A stretch of DNA of 64,000 nt from Tatumella punctata. GTDB taxonomy: Bacteria; Pseudomonadota; Gammaproteobacteria; Enterobacterales; Enterobacteriaceae. The notes beneath the pieces are model-generated. The model saw nothing but the letters and a program-made list of their open reading frames with translations. It ran no database searches and was not told where the DNA came from. The position numbers and the translations under genes were made by a program. Position 1 is the first letter of the stretch. The number at the start of each line of letters is the position of its first letter. The DNA lies in the NCBI RefSeq assembly GCF_039523735.1, contig NZ_BAAAFW010000058.1, positions 124,001 through 188,000 on the forward strand, in the 5' to 3' direction. Below, in pieces: positions 1 to 9,644 of the stretch.

Positions 1-26
1 ACAGACCCTGATCACCCGGGGTCGGA

Positions 27-1571
27 TTAATGTAACTTCTTATCATCGACAAAAATATGATGAGGTGAACGGGCACGCGGGTGGATAAAGAAATGGCCTT
101 TATCTGCCGTATGCGCTTTAACCGGCTCCAGCCTGACATTCGAACCGGGAGCACCTTTTTTACCCATCGCATAAACAATGAACGGCAACGCCAGCACAAC
201 CAGAAAACAGACCACCAGCAGGGTTACATAAATACTATTGTCGTGGCTGTCCGGCAGACCAGACGGCGGAAAGAACGAGACAATAAACGCAATCGCAGAC
301 GTACAGAAGCCGATAATGGCAACCACCATTTTCACGCCCCGGCCTCCGGGAATATTAAAAGAACGTTTAAGGTCACCTTTCTTACACACCAGCACCAGAT
401 ACCCGGCAAACAGCATGAAATAGCTGCACAGGTAAATCACCACCGTTAAAGCCAGGGCAATTAAAAATGACATATTATTCCCGCCACCGGTATTGGTCAG
501 AATAATTAACGCAACCGATGTGATCAGCAACTGAGAAATCACCAGAGCCACAGGAACACCGTTTTTGTTCATTTTCGCGAAGCGTGCCGGCAGAATACCC
601 TGCTGGGCGGTAACCAGCATACCGCGCGAAGGTCCGACAATCCACGCTGCTATCTCAGCCAGCACGCCTAACAGCAACAGTGCCGAAATAACTCTGACGA
701 TCCATTCCAGACCCTGGCCAAAATGACCAATCAGAATACTGAAAGTCTGCATAACACCGGCGGATAAGTTGATCTGGTCTTTCGGGATAACCGAGGCAAT
801 CGAAATACCGCCGACCGAGCTCAGGATAATCGCCACCACCATCAGCAACAGGATCGCCAGCGGATAATCGCGGCCGGGGTTGCTCATTTCGTTAACATGG
901 GTGGCAGAAGCTTCAACGCCCATATAACTGAGGATAAACGCCACAAACACCACTAAGGTGCCTATTTGGGTGAAATCAGGAAAGAAAGTATTACGGCTCA
1001 TCTCGATGGCTACCGGTGCGCCCGATGCCAGATAACAGATAGCCAGCACGACCAGAATCAGCGCCGGTAACAGGATGCCGGCAAAGAAACCGGCTTTCGC
1101 AATCCTGGCCGTATTTTTCGTGCCCCCCAGCTGAGTCAGTGCCAGTCCCCATAAAATGACCAGTGCCGCAACGGTTTTCAGTAACGGATTGGTATTCAGC
1201 TCCGGCCATTTCAAAATATAGGACAGGGCCCCGAGCACAAAATACAGCATAGGAATAAAGCCAACCGCTATCTGTAAGTACCCAAACGAAATTGCCGCAA
1301 AGCCCCATTTTTTACCCAGGGTATTAGAAACCCAGGTAAAGACTCCCCCCTCCTGCCATCCTTCGACAGTCGCCATTTCTGCCGCACACAGACCCACCGG
1401 GATAAACCACAGAAATCCTCCGAGTAATAAGAAAAATATTAACGAGAATCCTGAGGTGGCAAAGGTCGGATATTCATAAACGGCCATGACCATCGATGCA
1501 GTAATGGCGAAAAAACCTAACAGCGTTAACTTTCTGGGGCTGATATTTGCGTTAGTCGTAGTCGTAGTCAT
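27..1571 (-). CDS. gadC: Glutamate:GABA antiporter GadC
   Basis: Inner-membrane APC-family antiporter that imports glutamate and exports the GABA made by GadB, removing cytoplasmic protons under acid stress. The 514-residue product matches E. coli GadC over its whole length as I recall it, including the N-terminal LTLLGFFAITASMVMAVYEYP segment, about twelve hydrophobic helices, and the C-terminal plug (HFFIHPRARSPH, then DDKK near the end) that closes the channel at neutral pH. The start is ATG, followed by a run of Thr codons (MTTTTT) that looks species-specific. It lies 91 bp downstream of gadB on the same strand, with a GC-rich hairpin in between, so the two are probably cotranscribed. Confidence 0.96.
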   Translation of the reverse strand: MTTTTTNANISPRKLTLLGFFAITASMVMAVYEYPTFATSGFSLIFFLLLGGFLWFIPVGLCAAEMATVEGWQEGGVFTWVSNTLGKKWGFAAISFGYLQIAVGFIPMLYFVLGALSYILKWPELNTNPLLKTVAALVILWGLALTQLGGTKNTARIAKAGFFAGILLPALILVVLAICYLASGAPVAIEMSRNTFFPDFTQIGTLVVFVAFILSYMGVEASATHVNEMSNPGRDYPLAILLLMVVAIILSSVGGISIASVIPKDQINLSAGVMQTFSILIGHFGQGLEWIVRVISALLLLGVLAEIAAWIVGPSRGMLVTAQQGILPARFAKMNKNGVPVALVISQLLITSVALIILTNTGGGNNMSFLIALALTVVIYLCSYFMLFAGYLVLVCKKGDLKRSFNIPGGRGVKMVVAIIGFCTSAIAFIVSFFPPSGLPDSHDNSIYVTLLVVCFLVVLALPFIVYAMGKKGAPGSNVRLEPVKAHTADKGHFFIHPRARSPHHIFVDDKKLH

Positions 1572-1623
1572 AAGGTTCTCCCGACAGCTGATTATTCTGT
1601 CCGATAATAATGCAGATGAAATT

Positions 1624-1646
1624 ACCGGGGGGTTATCCCCCCCGGT
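1624..1646 (-). terminator. GC hairpin between gadB and gadC
   Basis: A 9-bp perfect inverted repeat (ACCGGGGGG and CCCCCCGGT) with a 5-base loop lies in the 91-bp gap between the gadB stop and the gadC start. No T-run follows on the minus strand, so a full intrinsic terminator is unlikely. A partial terminator, an RNA-stability element or a processing site that sets the GadB:GadC ratio is more plausible. That role is inference; the hairpin is visible. Confidence 0.5.
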
Positions 1647-1662
1647 TCAGATAACAGGGTAA

Positions 1663-3063
1663 TCAGCCGTGATTAAAGCCACTGGCTTCTTGTTCTGAAA
1701 GCGGTGCAACAATCGGATGCTGTTTGAAGTGTTCTAAGGCACGTTTAATATCATCAATTAACAGAGTCGCTAAGTCATAGCTAACCCCGTGACGTACCAG
1801 AATGCGCTGGATCACCAGGTCTTCACGGTGGGCGGGTAACGAGTAGGCAGGTACCTGCCAGCCACGGGAGCGCAGTTTATCCGCCAGGTCATACAGTGTA
1901 TAACCGCCGGTATTCTGACCCTCTTTGACTTTCCAGGCCAGCGCAGGGATCCCTTTGCTGCTGTCACCGTCAAACAGAATTTCAAACGGCCCCAGACGAC
2001 TAATCTCTTCCGCCAGATATTGTGCGGTGGCGTAGCAGGCATTGTGGATTTTGGCGTAACCCTCCTTGCCTAAGCGCAGAAAGTTATAATACTGAGCCAC
2101 AATCTGTCCGCCGGGACGGGAAAAATTCAGTGCAAAGGTCGGCATATTACCGCCGAGATAGTTCACATTAAAAATAAGTTCTTCCGGCAGATCACTGGCT
2201 TCACGCCACACTACCCAGCCGGCACCCAGTGGCGCCAGACCAAACTTATGCCCCGAGGCATTCACCGATTTCACCCGTGGCAGACTGAAATCCCACGCCA
2301 AATCAGGCGCACAGAACGGTGCCAGGAAACCACCACTGGCGCCATCGACATGAATAGGAATATCTAATCCGGTCTCTTTTTGCACACGGTCAAGCGCATC
2401 ACTCACTTCCTTCACCGGCTCATACTGACAGGTAAAGGTTACCCCCAGGGTCGGAACAACACCGATGGTATTTTCATCCACCCGTTTAACGACCTCTTCT
2501 GCCGACATAATTAAGCGATCACCTTCCATCGGGATCTCACGTAATTCGACATCAAAATAACGGGCAAATTTATGCCAGCAGATCTGTACCGGGCCACAGA
2601 CCAGGTTTGGCTTATCGGCAGGCAGACCTTGTGCCGCTCTTTTTTTACGCCATTGCCATTTCAGGGCCAGGCCGCCCAGCATCGCAGCCTCAGAAGAACC
2701 AATGGTCGAACATCCCAGGGTCGTCTCCGGAGAAGGTGAGTGCCACAGGTCTGCCAGCATTCTGACACAACGGGCTTCAATCTCTGCCGTCTGCGGATAC
2801 TCATCCTTATCGATCATGTTCTTATCGATAGACAGATCCATCAATTCGCGAATTTCATCATCAACCCATGTCTGACAAAAGGTTGCCAGGTTCTGACGAG
2901 AGTTACCATCCAGCATTAACTCATCACGGATCGCATTAAAAACATTACGCGGATTGCGTTCTGGCTCAGGGAATTCGGACTTAGGTAACGATGCGGCTAA
3001 ATCAACGGAAGCATAAACATCATCGTTCTGATCACGGATGGAATCTTTGGTCGTGCTGCTCAT
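1663..3063 (-). CDS. gadB: Glutamate decarboxylase (PLP-dependent)
   Basis: Converts L-glutamate and a proton to GABA and CO2, the proton-consuming half of the glutamate acid-resistance system. The product of 466 residues equals the E. coli GadA/GadB length. The family signatures are clear: TIGSSEA, the segment NLVCGPVQICWHKFARY, HVDGASGGF and the PLP-lysine motif NASGHKFGLAPLG, plus ALNFSRPGGQ. I chose the ATG at 3063 because GAGG sits five bases upstream; the reading frame stays open for another 20 codons (to 3123) without a ribosome site. The N-terminal ~25 residues differ from E. coli. Only one decarboxylase copy is visible, upstream of gadC as in gadBC operons. Confidence 0.96.
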   Translation of the reverse strand: MSSTTKDSIRDQNDDVYASVDLAASLPKSEFPEPERNPRNVFNAIRDELMLDGNSRQNLATFCQTWVDDEIRELMDLSIDKNMIDKDEYPQTAEIEARCVRMLADLWHSPSPETTLGCSTIGSSEAAMLGGLALKWQWRKKRAAQGLPADKPNLVCGPVQICWHKFARYFDVELREIPMEGDRLIMSAEEVVKRVDENTIGVVPTLGVTFTCQYEPVKEVSDALDRVQKETGLDIPIHVDGASGGFLAPFCAPDLAWDFSLPRVKSVNASGHKFGLAPLGAGWVVWREASDLPEELIFNVNYLGGNMPTFALNFSRPGGQIVAQYYNFLRLGKEGYAKIHNACYATAQYLAEEISRLGPFEILFDGDSSKGIPALAWKVKEGQNTGGYTLYDLADKLRSRGWQVPAYSLPAHREDLVIQRILVRHGVSYDLATLLIDDIKRALEHFKQHPIVAPLSEQEASGFNHG

Positions 3064-3671
3064 GTAAACCTCATGATTTCTCTGAAGAGGAGTTTGTCGT
3101 CTGATATACAGGTCAGGAAACACCGGATAACAGGCGGCACCGTGCCTTCTGAATCTGCAGGCAGAAAAACACTTATTTCAGCGGTCTGGTAGCCACAGAG
3201 ACAGAAGGAGCTACCTGCTGATGCAATGCAGAACAAAACGCTCTTTAAAGATAGTCTCTTTTCCGGAAATTATGGTTTTTTTCGTGCGAACGGGAGGAGG
3301 ATATTTTTACTTACTGATAAGTAATAAATTTTCAATTATTAAATAAAACAAAACATTAAAAAAAATAAACATTTCAGCCATATTATTTTAAACTCTGGCT
3401 ATTACAGAGAGAACGCAGAATAAGACCGTTATTATTATTCCCGTAATATCATTACCGGTCAGCGTCTTTTTGGCCGGTATATTCATCCAGCCGGTTGTTT
3501 TCACCATTATTTCCTGAGTTCATCCACAGACTGCTGCCGGGGAAGCGGCCGGTTCAGGCGACTGACAGAAAGAAATCTGCGGCTAAATGCATGCAAACGC
3601 TGCGCCGGGGCCGGAGGCTGTGTATAATAGGCAGCATATTGTCCCCGCTCTTTACTCAATTCAAGATAATC
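3064..3671. other. Intergenic region between gadB and gmk
   Basis: 608 bp between divergent gadB and gmk with no convincing gene. The middle (about 3300-3400) is very AT-rich and probably holds the gadB promoter. I could not recognise a clear GadE or GadX box. Near gmk, TATAAT at 3623-3628 is a perfect -10 hexamer about 45 bp before the gmk start, but no good -35 precedes it at standard spacing. Confidence 0.4.
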
Positions 3672-4295
3672 ATGGCTCAAGGTACACTGTTTATTGTTTC
3701 CGCGCCCAGTGGTGCGGGTAAGTCCAGCCTGATTCAGGCGCTGTTAAAAACACAGCCCCTTTATGACACTCAGGTTTCTGTTTCCCATACCACCCGGGAT
3801 ATGCGCCCCGGTGAAGTTCAGGGCGACCACTATTTCTTTGTGACGAAAGATGAGTTCCGCGCAATGATTACTGACGGGGCATTTCTTGAGTACGCCGAAG
3901 TCTTTGGTAATTATTACGGCACCTCACGCCAGGCGATTGAACAAGTGCTGGCTACCGGCGTCGATGTCTTTCTGGATATCGACTGGCAGGGGGCACAGCA
4001 AATACGCCGGCAGATGCCTGCGGCACGAACCATTTTCGTGCTTCCGCCATCGAAGGATGAGTTAGATCGTCGTCTGAGAGGCCGTGGTCAGGACAGCGAA
4101 GCGGTCATCGAAAAACGGATGGAAAAAGCGGTCGATGAAATGAGTCATTACGCAGAGTACGATTATCTGATCGTAAACGATGATTTTGATCTGGCCCTGT
4201 CTGACCTGAAAACGATTATCCGCGCAGAACGTCTGCGTATGGGCCGTCAGCAGGCCCGGCATGATGCATTAATCAGCAAACTATTGGCACACTGA
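3672..4295 (+). CDS. gmk: Guanylate kinase
   Basis: Phosphorylates GMP to GDP with ATP in the cytoplasm, an essential step of guanine nucleotide synthesis and recycling. The 207-residue product equals the E. coli length. It carries the P-loop SAPSGAGKSS near residue 9, the GMP-binding region (SHTTRDMRPGE, EYAEVFGNYYGTS) and DIDWQGAQQIR. The start is the ATG at 3672; the open frame extends upstream to 3495 but that part has no family similarity. It heads the conserved gmk-rpoZ-spoT-trmH-recG cluster, linking guanine nucleotide supply with (p)ppGpp metabolism. Confidence 0.97.
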   Translation: MAQGTLFIVSAPSGAGKSSLIQALLKTQPLYDTQVSVSHTTRDMRPGEVQGDHYFFVTKDEFRAMITDGAFLEYAEVFGNYYGTSRQAIEQVLATGVDVFLDIDWQGAQQIRRQMPAARTIFVLPPSKDELDRRLRGRGQDSEAVIEKRMEKAVDEMSHYAEYDYLIVNDDFDLALSDLKTIIRAERLRMGRQQARHDALISKLLAH

Positions 4296-4349
4296 AGCAG
4301 CTTTCAGTATTATGCCCAGTCATTTCCTCATCTGTGGAGTAGCACTTTT

Positions 4350-4625
4350 ATGGCACGCGTAACCGTTCAGGACGCAGTAGAAAAAGTTGGAAACCGTTTT
4401 GACCTGGTACTGGTCGCTGCACGTCGTGCGCGTCAGATGCAGACCGGCGGTAAAGATGCCCTGGTTCCGGAAGAAAACGACAAACCAACGGTTATCGCTT
4501 TACGCGAAATCGAAGAAGGTCTGATCACAAACCAGATTCTGGATGTCCGTGATCGTCAGGAACAGCATGAGCAGGAAGCCGCCGAACTTCAGGCTGTCAC
4601 CGCGATTGCTGAAGGTCACCGTTAA
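4350..4625 (+). CDS. rpoZ: RNA polymerase omega subunit
   Basis: Small subunit of RNA polymerase that chaperones beta-prime and forms part of ppGpp site 1. The 91 residues equal the E. coli length and begin MARVTVQDAVEKVGNRFDLVLVAARRARQMQ, with the conserved core VPEENDKPTVIALREIEEGLI. It lies 54 bp after gmk and 21 bp before spoT on the same strand, in the usual enteric order. Confidence 0.97.
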   Translation: MARVTVQDAVEKVGNRFDLVLVAARRARQMQTGGKDALVPEENDKPTVIALREIEEGLITNQILDVRDRQEQHEQEAAELQAVTAIAEGHR

Positions 4626-4646
4626 TCTGACTGTTGCAGGCCGCCC

Positions 4647-6767
4647 TTGTATCTGTTTGAAAGCCTCAATCAACTGATTGAAAAATATCTGCCTGAAGAT
4701 CAGATTAAACGACTCAGGCAGGCTTACCTTGTCGCTCGTGATGCTCATGAGGGTCAGACGCGTTCCAGCGGTGAACCTTATATTACCCATCCGGTGGCGG
4801 TTGCCTGTATCCTGGCAGAAATGAAACTCGACCATGAAACACTGATGGCCGCGTTGTTACATGATGTCATTGAAGATACCCCGGCAACTTTCCAGGATAT
4901 GGAACAGCTGTTTGGCTCCAGTGTCGCCGAATTAGTCGAGGGCGTATCCAAACTGGATAAGCTGAAATTCCGCGATAAGAAAGAGGCCCAGGCAGAAAAC
5001 TTCCGCAAGATGATTATGGCCATGGTGCAGGATATCCGGGTCATATTAATCAAGCTGGCAGACCGGACCCACAATATGCGAACCCTTGGTTCGCTGCGGC
5101 CGGACAAACGGCGGCGTATCGCCTTAGAAACACTTGAGATTTACAGTCCGCTAGCTCACCGGCTGGGTATTCATCATCTGAAAACCGAGCTGGAAGAGCT
5201 GGGCTTTGAAGCCCTGTACCCGAACCGTTTCCGCGTTATCAAAGAAGTGGTAAAAGCGGCGCGCGGTAACCGTAAAGAGATGATCCAGAAAATCCTCGCC
5301 GAAATAGACGGCAGATTACAGGAAGCCGGAATCCTGTGTCGCGTCAGTGGCCGGGAAAAACATCTCTACTCGATTTATCAGAAAATGCATCTCAAAGAGC
5401 AGCGTTTTCATTCCATCATGGATATCTACGCCTTCCGCGTTATCGTAAAAGATGTGGATACCTGCTATCGCGTACTCGGACAAATGCACAGTCTGTACAA
5501 ACCCCGTCCGGGCCGTGTTAAAGACTATATTGCCATTCCCAAAGCCAACGGATATCAGTCGCTTCATACCTCGATGATAGGCCCGCACGGCGTACCGGTA
5601 GAAGTCCAGATCCGCACCGAAGATATGGATCAGATGGCAGAAATGGGGGTCGCGGCACACTGGGCTTATAAACAGCAAGGAGAAAGCGGCACCACCACTG
5701 CGCAGGTGCGGGCCCAGCGCTGGTTGCAAAGCCTGCTCGAATTGCAGCAAAGTGCCGGTAACTCGTTTGAATTTATCGAAAGTGTAAAATCGGACCTGTT
5801 TCCCGATGAAATTTACGTCTTTACCCCGGAAGGCCGGATTGTTGAATTGCCTGCCGGAGCCACACCCGTCGATTTCGCTTATGCCGTACATACAGATATC
5901 GGCAATGCCTGTGTTGGTGCCAGGGTCGACCGTCAGCCCTATCCCCTGTCACAGCCACTGAGCAGCGGCCAGACCATCGAAATTATCACAGCCCCGGGCG
6001 CACGACCGAATGCCGCATGGCTGAATTTCGTCGTCAGTTCCAAAGCCAGGGCGAAAATTCGTCAGTTACTGAAAAACCTGAAACGGGAAGAGTCCGTAAG
6101 CCTCGGCCGTCGCCTGCTCAGCCATGCGCTGGGAGGCAGTAAAAAACTGGCTGACGTACCGCAGGAAAATATCCGACAGGAACTGGAACGGATGAAACTG
6201 GCCAGTCTCGATGACCTGCTGGCAGAAATCGGGCTCGGCAATGCGATGAGTGTGGTGGTGGCTAAAAATCTGCTGCCGGGGGAAACTACCGATACCCTGC
6301 CTCAGGCATCGGCGAAAAGACATAAGCTGCCGATCAAAGGGGCAGACGGTGTGCTGATTACCTTCGCCAAATGCTGCCGTCCAATCCCAGGAGACCCGAT
6401 TGTGGCGCATGTCAGCCCCGGTAAAGGGCTGGTTATTCACCATGATTCCTGCAGGAATATCCGTGGTTACCAGAAAGAAGCCGAGAAATTTATGCCGGTG
6501 GAGTGGGACGACAGCGGAGCAGGTCAGGACTTTGTCACAGAAATAAAAGTCGATATGCTGAATCATCAGGGCGCGCTTGCCAACCTGACAGCAGCGATCA
6601 ATGCCAGCCAGTCAAATATTCAGAGCCTGAATACGGAAGAACGGGATGGCAGAGTTTACAGTGCGTATATGCGCCTCACGGTCCATGACCGTATTCACCT
6701 GGCAGATATTATGCGGAAAATCCGTGTCATGCCGGATGTTATAAAAGTACACCGGAACCGAAATTAG
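4647..6767 (+). CDS. spoT: Bifunctional (p)ppGpp synthase/hydrolase SpoT
   Basis: Degrades and, under carbon, fatty-acid or iron starvation, makes the alarmone (p)ppGpp. The 706-residue protein aligns with E. coli SpoT (702) over its full length. Domains in order: HD hydrolase (ALLHDVIED, about residues 68-76), synthetase (YQSLHTSMIGP region), TGS (DEIYVFTPEGRIVELPAGATPVDFAYAVH), helical/zinc-finger region (ITFAKCCRPIPGDPI) and C-terminal ACT domain (NHQGALANLTAAI). The start codon is TTG at 4647 (LYLFESLNQLI), as in E. coli; there is no better ATG nearby. The conserved TTG suggests deliberately weak translation. Confidence 0.97.
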   Translation: MYLFESLNQLIEKYLPEDQIKRLRQAYLVARDAHEGQTRSSGEPYITHPVAVACILAEMKLDHETLMAALLHDVIEDTPATFQDMEQLFGSSVAELVEGVSKLDKLKFRDKKEAQAENFRKMIMAMVQDIRVILIKLADRTHNMRTLGSLRPDKRRRIALETLEIYSPLAHRLGIHHLKTELEELGFEALYPNRFRVIKEVVKAARGNRKEMIQKILAEIDGRLQEAGILCRVSGREKHLYSIYQKMHLKEQRFHSIMDIYAFRVIVKDVDTCYRVLGQMHSLYKPRPGRVKDYIAIPKANGYQSLHTSMIGPHGVPVEVQIRTEDMDQMAEMGVAAHWAYKQQGESGTTTAQVRAQRWLQSLLELQQSAGNSFEFIESVKSDLFPDEIYVFTPEGRIVELPAGATPVDFAYAVHTDIGNACVGARVDRQPYPLSQPLSSGQTIEIITAPGARPNAAWLNFVVSSKARAKIRQLLKNLKREESVSLGRRLLSHALGGSKKLADVPQENIRQELERMKLASLDDLLAEIGLGNAMSVVVAKNLLPGETTDTLPQASAKRHKLPIKGADGVLITFAKCCRPIPGDPIVAHVSPGKGLVIHHDSCRNIRGYQKEAEKFMPVEWDDSGAGQDFVTEIKVDMLNHQGALANLTAAINASQSNIQSLNTEERDGRVYSAYMRLTVHDRIHLADIMRKIRVMPDVIKVHRNRN

Positions 6768-6772
6768 TTTGC

Positions 6773-7483
6773 ATGAATAGCCAACGTTTTGCCCGGATCT
6801 CGGAAATGCTGGCCCGCCGCCAGCATGACCTGACGGTCTGCATGGAGCAGGTACACAAACCCCACAATGTCTCTGCGGTGATCCGTACCGCAGATGCGGT
6901 AGGGATCCCTCACGTCCATGCCGTCTGGCCCGGAGACCGGATGCGCACCATGGTTTCTGCGTCTGCCGGCAGCAACAGCTGGGTGAAAGTTATCACTCAT
7001 CGCACTATCGGCGAGGCCGTCGGCGCGGTAAAGGCGCAGGGGATGCAGGTACTGGCCACTCACCTGTCAGACACGGCTGTCGATTTTCGCGATATCGATT
7101 ATACGCGTCCTGTGTGTATTCTGATGGGTCAGGAAAAAACCGGCATTACCCGCGAAGCTCTGGCGCTGGCCGATCAGGACATTATTATTCCTATGCTGGG
7201 CATGGTTCAGTCGCTGAATGTTTCCGTGGCCTCGGCATTGATCCTCTATGAGGCCCAGCGGCAACGGCAAATCGCCGGGATGTATCAGCGCAGTCATTGC
7301 CTGCTCGATAACCAGGAACAACAACGGCTGCTGTTTGAAGGCGGTTATCCGGTACTGGCGCGGGTGGCGAAACAGAAAGGCCTGCCCTGCCCGCATATCA
7401 ACCCGCAAGGGCAGATTGAGGCTGATGATGACTGGTGGTCTGCTATGCAGGAAACCGAACGCAGCCGAAAGATGAAAAGATGA
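6773..7483 (+). CDS. trmH: tRNA (guanosine-2'-O-)-methyltransferase TrmH
   Basis: SPOUT-family enzyme that 2'-O-methylates G18 in the D-loop of many tRNAs using SAM. The 236 residues are close to E. coli TrmH (229) with a short C-terminal extension. Recognisable motifs are the N-terminal CMEQVHKPHNVSAVIRTADA (motif 1 with the catalytic Arg) and the trefoil-knot motifs ILMGQEKTGI and IPMLGMVQSLNVSVASALILYEA. It begins 5 bp after spoT and overlaps recG by 4 bp (ATGA-type overlap), so translation is probably coupled. Confidence 0.96.
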   Translation: MNSQRFARISEMLARRQHDLTVCMEQVHKPHNVSAVIRTADAVGIPHVHAVWPGDRMRTMVSASAGSNSWVKVITHRTIGEAVGAVKAQGMQVLATHLSDTAVDFRDIDYTRPVCILMGQEKTGITREALALADQDIIIPMLGMVQSLNVSVASALILYEAQRQRQIAGMYQRSHCLLDNQEQQRLLFEGGYPVLARVAKQKGLPCPHINPQGQIEADDDWWSAMQETERSRKMKR

Positions 7484-9558
7484 AAGGCCGTCTGCTCGAC
7501 GCTATCCCGCTGAATACCCTGACCGGCGTCGGTGCCAGCCAGGCTGCTAAGCTGGCAAAACTCGGCTTGCATAATCTGCAGGATCTGTTGCTCCACCTGC
7601 CGGTACGCTATGAAGATCGTACCCGTCTCTACCGGATTAATGACCTGCTGCCAGGTCTTTATGCCACCGTCGAAGGCGAGGTACTTTCCAGCGAAGTCTC
7701 CTTCGGTCGCCGTCGTATGCTGGTCTGCCAAATCAGTGATGGCAGCGGTATTCTGACCCTGCGTTTCTTCAATTTTAATGCCGGAATGAAAAATAATCTG
7801 GCCAGCGGTAGCCATGTAGTGGCCTATGGAGAAATTAAGCGCGGGCAGCGTGGTGCGGAAATTATCCATCCGGAATACCGTATCACCGGACAACAACATC
7901 ACACCGAATTACAGGAAACCCTGACGCCGGTATACCCGGCCACCGAAGGGATACGCCAGGCAACACTGCGTAAACTGACGGATCAGGCTTTGCAACTGCT
8001 GGACAGCTGCCCGATCACTGAATTACTGCCCGCAGAACTGAGCCGCGGCATGATGTCTCTGCCCGCAGCATTAAAAGTATTACACCGTCCGCCGCCAGAG
8101 ATGCAGCTCTCCGAGCTGGAACAAGGCAAACACCCGGCTCAGCAACGGCTGATCACCGAAGAACTGCTGGCCCATAACCTGAGCATGCTGGCAGTACGGG
8201 CAGGTGCTCAGCGCTATCATGCATTACCGGTTCCCGCCAGTCAGCCTGTAACCCACCAGTTCCTCGCCAGCTTGCCCTTTACCCCGACGGCAGCCCAGCA
8301 GCGGGTGAGCAAGGAAATTGAACAGGACCTGGCGCGGGATTACCCCATGCTGCGTCTGGTACAGGGTGATGTCGGATCAGGGAAAACCCTGGTTGCGGCA
8401 CTGGCGGCACTGCAGGTTATCGCCAGTGGCCATCAGGTTGCACTGATGGCGCCGACAGAGCTGCTGGCAGAACAACATGCCACCAACTTTCGCCAGTGGC
8501 TGGCCCCGCTGGGGATTAACGTCGGCTGGCTGGCCGGAAAGCAAAAAGGCAAAGCCCGTCAGGCACAACAGGAAGCCATCGCCCGTGGCGAGGTATCGAT
8601 GATTGTCGGTACCCATGCCCTGTTTCAGGAACAGGTTATTTTCAGTTCTCTGGCACTGGTTATTATTGACGAACAGCATCGCTTCGGCGTTCATCAGCGG
8701 CTGGCACTGCGCGAAAAAGGCGAACAGCAGGGGTTTCACCCACATCAGCTGATTATGACCGCTACCCCGATTCCGCGGACCCTGGCAATGACCGCCTATG
8801 CCGACCTGGATACCTCCACCATTGATGAGTTGCCTCCGGGCCGTACCCCGGTCTCGACAGTGGCTATTCCGGATACCCGCCGCGAAGAGATTATCCGTCG
8901 TGTCGAACAGGCATGTCAGCAGGGACGTCAGGCCTACTGGGTATGTACGCTGATTGAAGAATCTGATCAACTGGAAGCTCAGGCCGCCGAAGCAACCTGT
9001 CAGGAGCTGCAACTGGCACTGCCTGAGATGAAAATCGGCCTGGTACACGGCCGAATGAAACCTGCCGAAAAACAGGCTGTCATGCAGCAGTTCAAAGAAA
9101 ATCAGCTACAGCTACTGGTTGCCACCACCGTTATTGAGGTGGGTGTCGATGTACCTAATGCCAGCCTGATGATTATCGAAAACCCGGAACGACTGGGCCT
9201 GGCACAGCTCCACCAGCTAAGAGGTCGTGTCGGCCGTGGTGCCGTCGCATCACACTGTGTTCTGTTGTATAAAGCGCCCCTCAGTAAAACCGCCCGCAAA
9301 CGGTTACAGGTATTACGTGACAGTAATGACGGCTTCGTGATTGCCCAGCATGACCTGGAAATACGCGGCCCCGGTGAGTTGCTGGGTACCCGCCAGACCG
9401 GTAATGCCGGGTTTAAAGTTGCCGATTTACTGCGTGATCAGGCGATGATTCCGGCGATACAACGTATCGCCCGTCACCTTCACCAGAAATATCCGCAACA
9501 GTCGGCCGCATTAATTGAACGCTGGCTGCCGGCCACCGAACGTTTTAGCCATGCCTGA
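7480..9558 (+). CDS. recG: ATP-dependent DNA helicase RecG
   Basis: Branch-migrating helicase that reverses stalled forks and processes recombination intermediates and R-loops. The 692-residue product matches E. coli RecG (693): an N-terminal wedge/OB domain (LTGVGASQAAKLAKLGLHNLQDLLLHLPVRYEDRT), then SF2 motor motifs GDVGSGKT (Walker A), DEQH (motif II), TATPIPRT (motif III), IEVGVDVPNA (motif V) and QLRGRVGRG (motif VI). The ATG at 7480 overlaps the trmH stop; the frame stays open upstream, but that stretch duplicates trmH coding sequence. No gltS follows, unlike in E. coli. Confidence 0.97.
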   Translation: MKGRLLDAIPLNTLTGVGASQAAKLAKLGLHNLQDLLLHLPVRYEDRTRLYRINDLLPGLYATVEGEVLSSEVSFGRRRMLVCQISDGSGILTLRFFNFNAGMKNNLASGSHVVAYGEIKRGQRGAEIIHPEYRITGQQHHTELQETLTPVYPATEGIRQATLRKLTDQALQLLDSCPITELLPAELSRGMMSLPAALKVLHRPPPEMQLSELEQGKHPAQQRLITEELLAHNLSMLAVRAGAQRYHALPVPASQPVTHQFLASLPFTPTAAQQRVSKEIEQDLARDYPMLRLVQGDVGSGKTLVAALAALQVIASGHQVALMAPTELLAEQHATNFRQWLAPLGINVGWLAGKQKGKARQAQQEAIARGEVSMIVGTHALFQEQVIFSSLALVIIDEQHRFGVHQRLALREKGEQQGFHPHQLIMTATPIPRTLAMTAYADLDTSTIDELPPGRTPVSTVAIPDTRREEIIRRVEQACQQGRQAYWVCTLIEESDQLEAQAAEATCQELQLALPEMKIGLVHGRMKPAEKQAVMQQFKENQLQLLVATTVIEVGVDVPNASLMIIENPERLGLAQLHQLRGRVGRGAVASHCVLLYKAPLSKTARKRLQVLRDSNDGFVIAQHDLEIRGPGELLGTRQTGNAGFKVADLLRDQAMIPAIQRIARHLHQKYPQQSAALIERWLPATERFSHA

Positions 9559-9577
9559 TTTTTTCTGCCTTCGTCCG

Positions 9578-9589
9578 GCAAACGTTTGC
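9578..9589. promoter_or_regulatory. PurR operator upstream of xanP
   Basis: The 12-bp perfect palindrome GCAAACGTTTGC equals the core of the PurR consensus ACGCAAACGTTTGCGT. It ends 55 bp before the xanP start. A TAAAAT hexamer at 9608-9613 lies 17 bp downstream of TTTGCT (9585-9590), so the operator would cover the -35 region of a candidate xanP promoter. Repression of xanthine uptake by purine-loaded PurR is the inferred role; the site is visible. Confidence 0.75.
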
Positions 9590-9644
9590 TTTTAGGCGGC
9601 AGATAATTAAAATCGCTGTTTTTTCTGCCACCGGGAAAGGTTTC

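Noticed and set aside
3064..3480. GadE or GadX box upstream of gadB
   Set aside because: The region is AT-rich and some partial matches occur by chance; none was convincing.
3495..3671. N-terminal extension of guanylate kinase
   Set aside because: The extra 59 residues are Arg/Cys-rich without similarity to Gmk, and a promoter-like TATAAT lies inside the stretch; the conserved start is at 3672.
5316..5891. 191-codon open frame antisense to spoT
   Set aside because: It lies wholly within a highly conserved coding sequence and its translation shows no family features; a shadow of spoT codon use.
8377..9048. 223-codon open frame antisense to recG
   Set aside because: Fully contained in the conserved helicase domain with no recognisable motifs or ribosome site.
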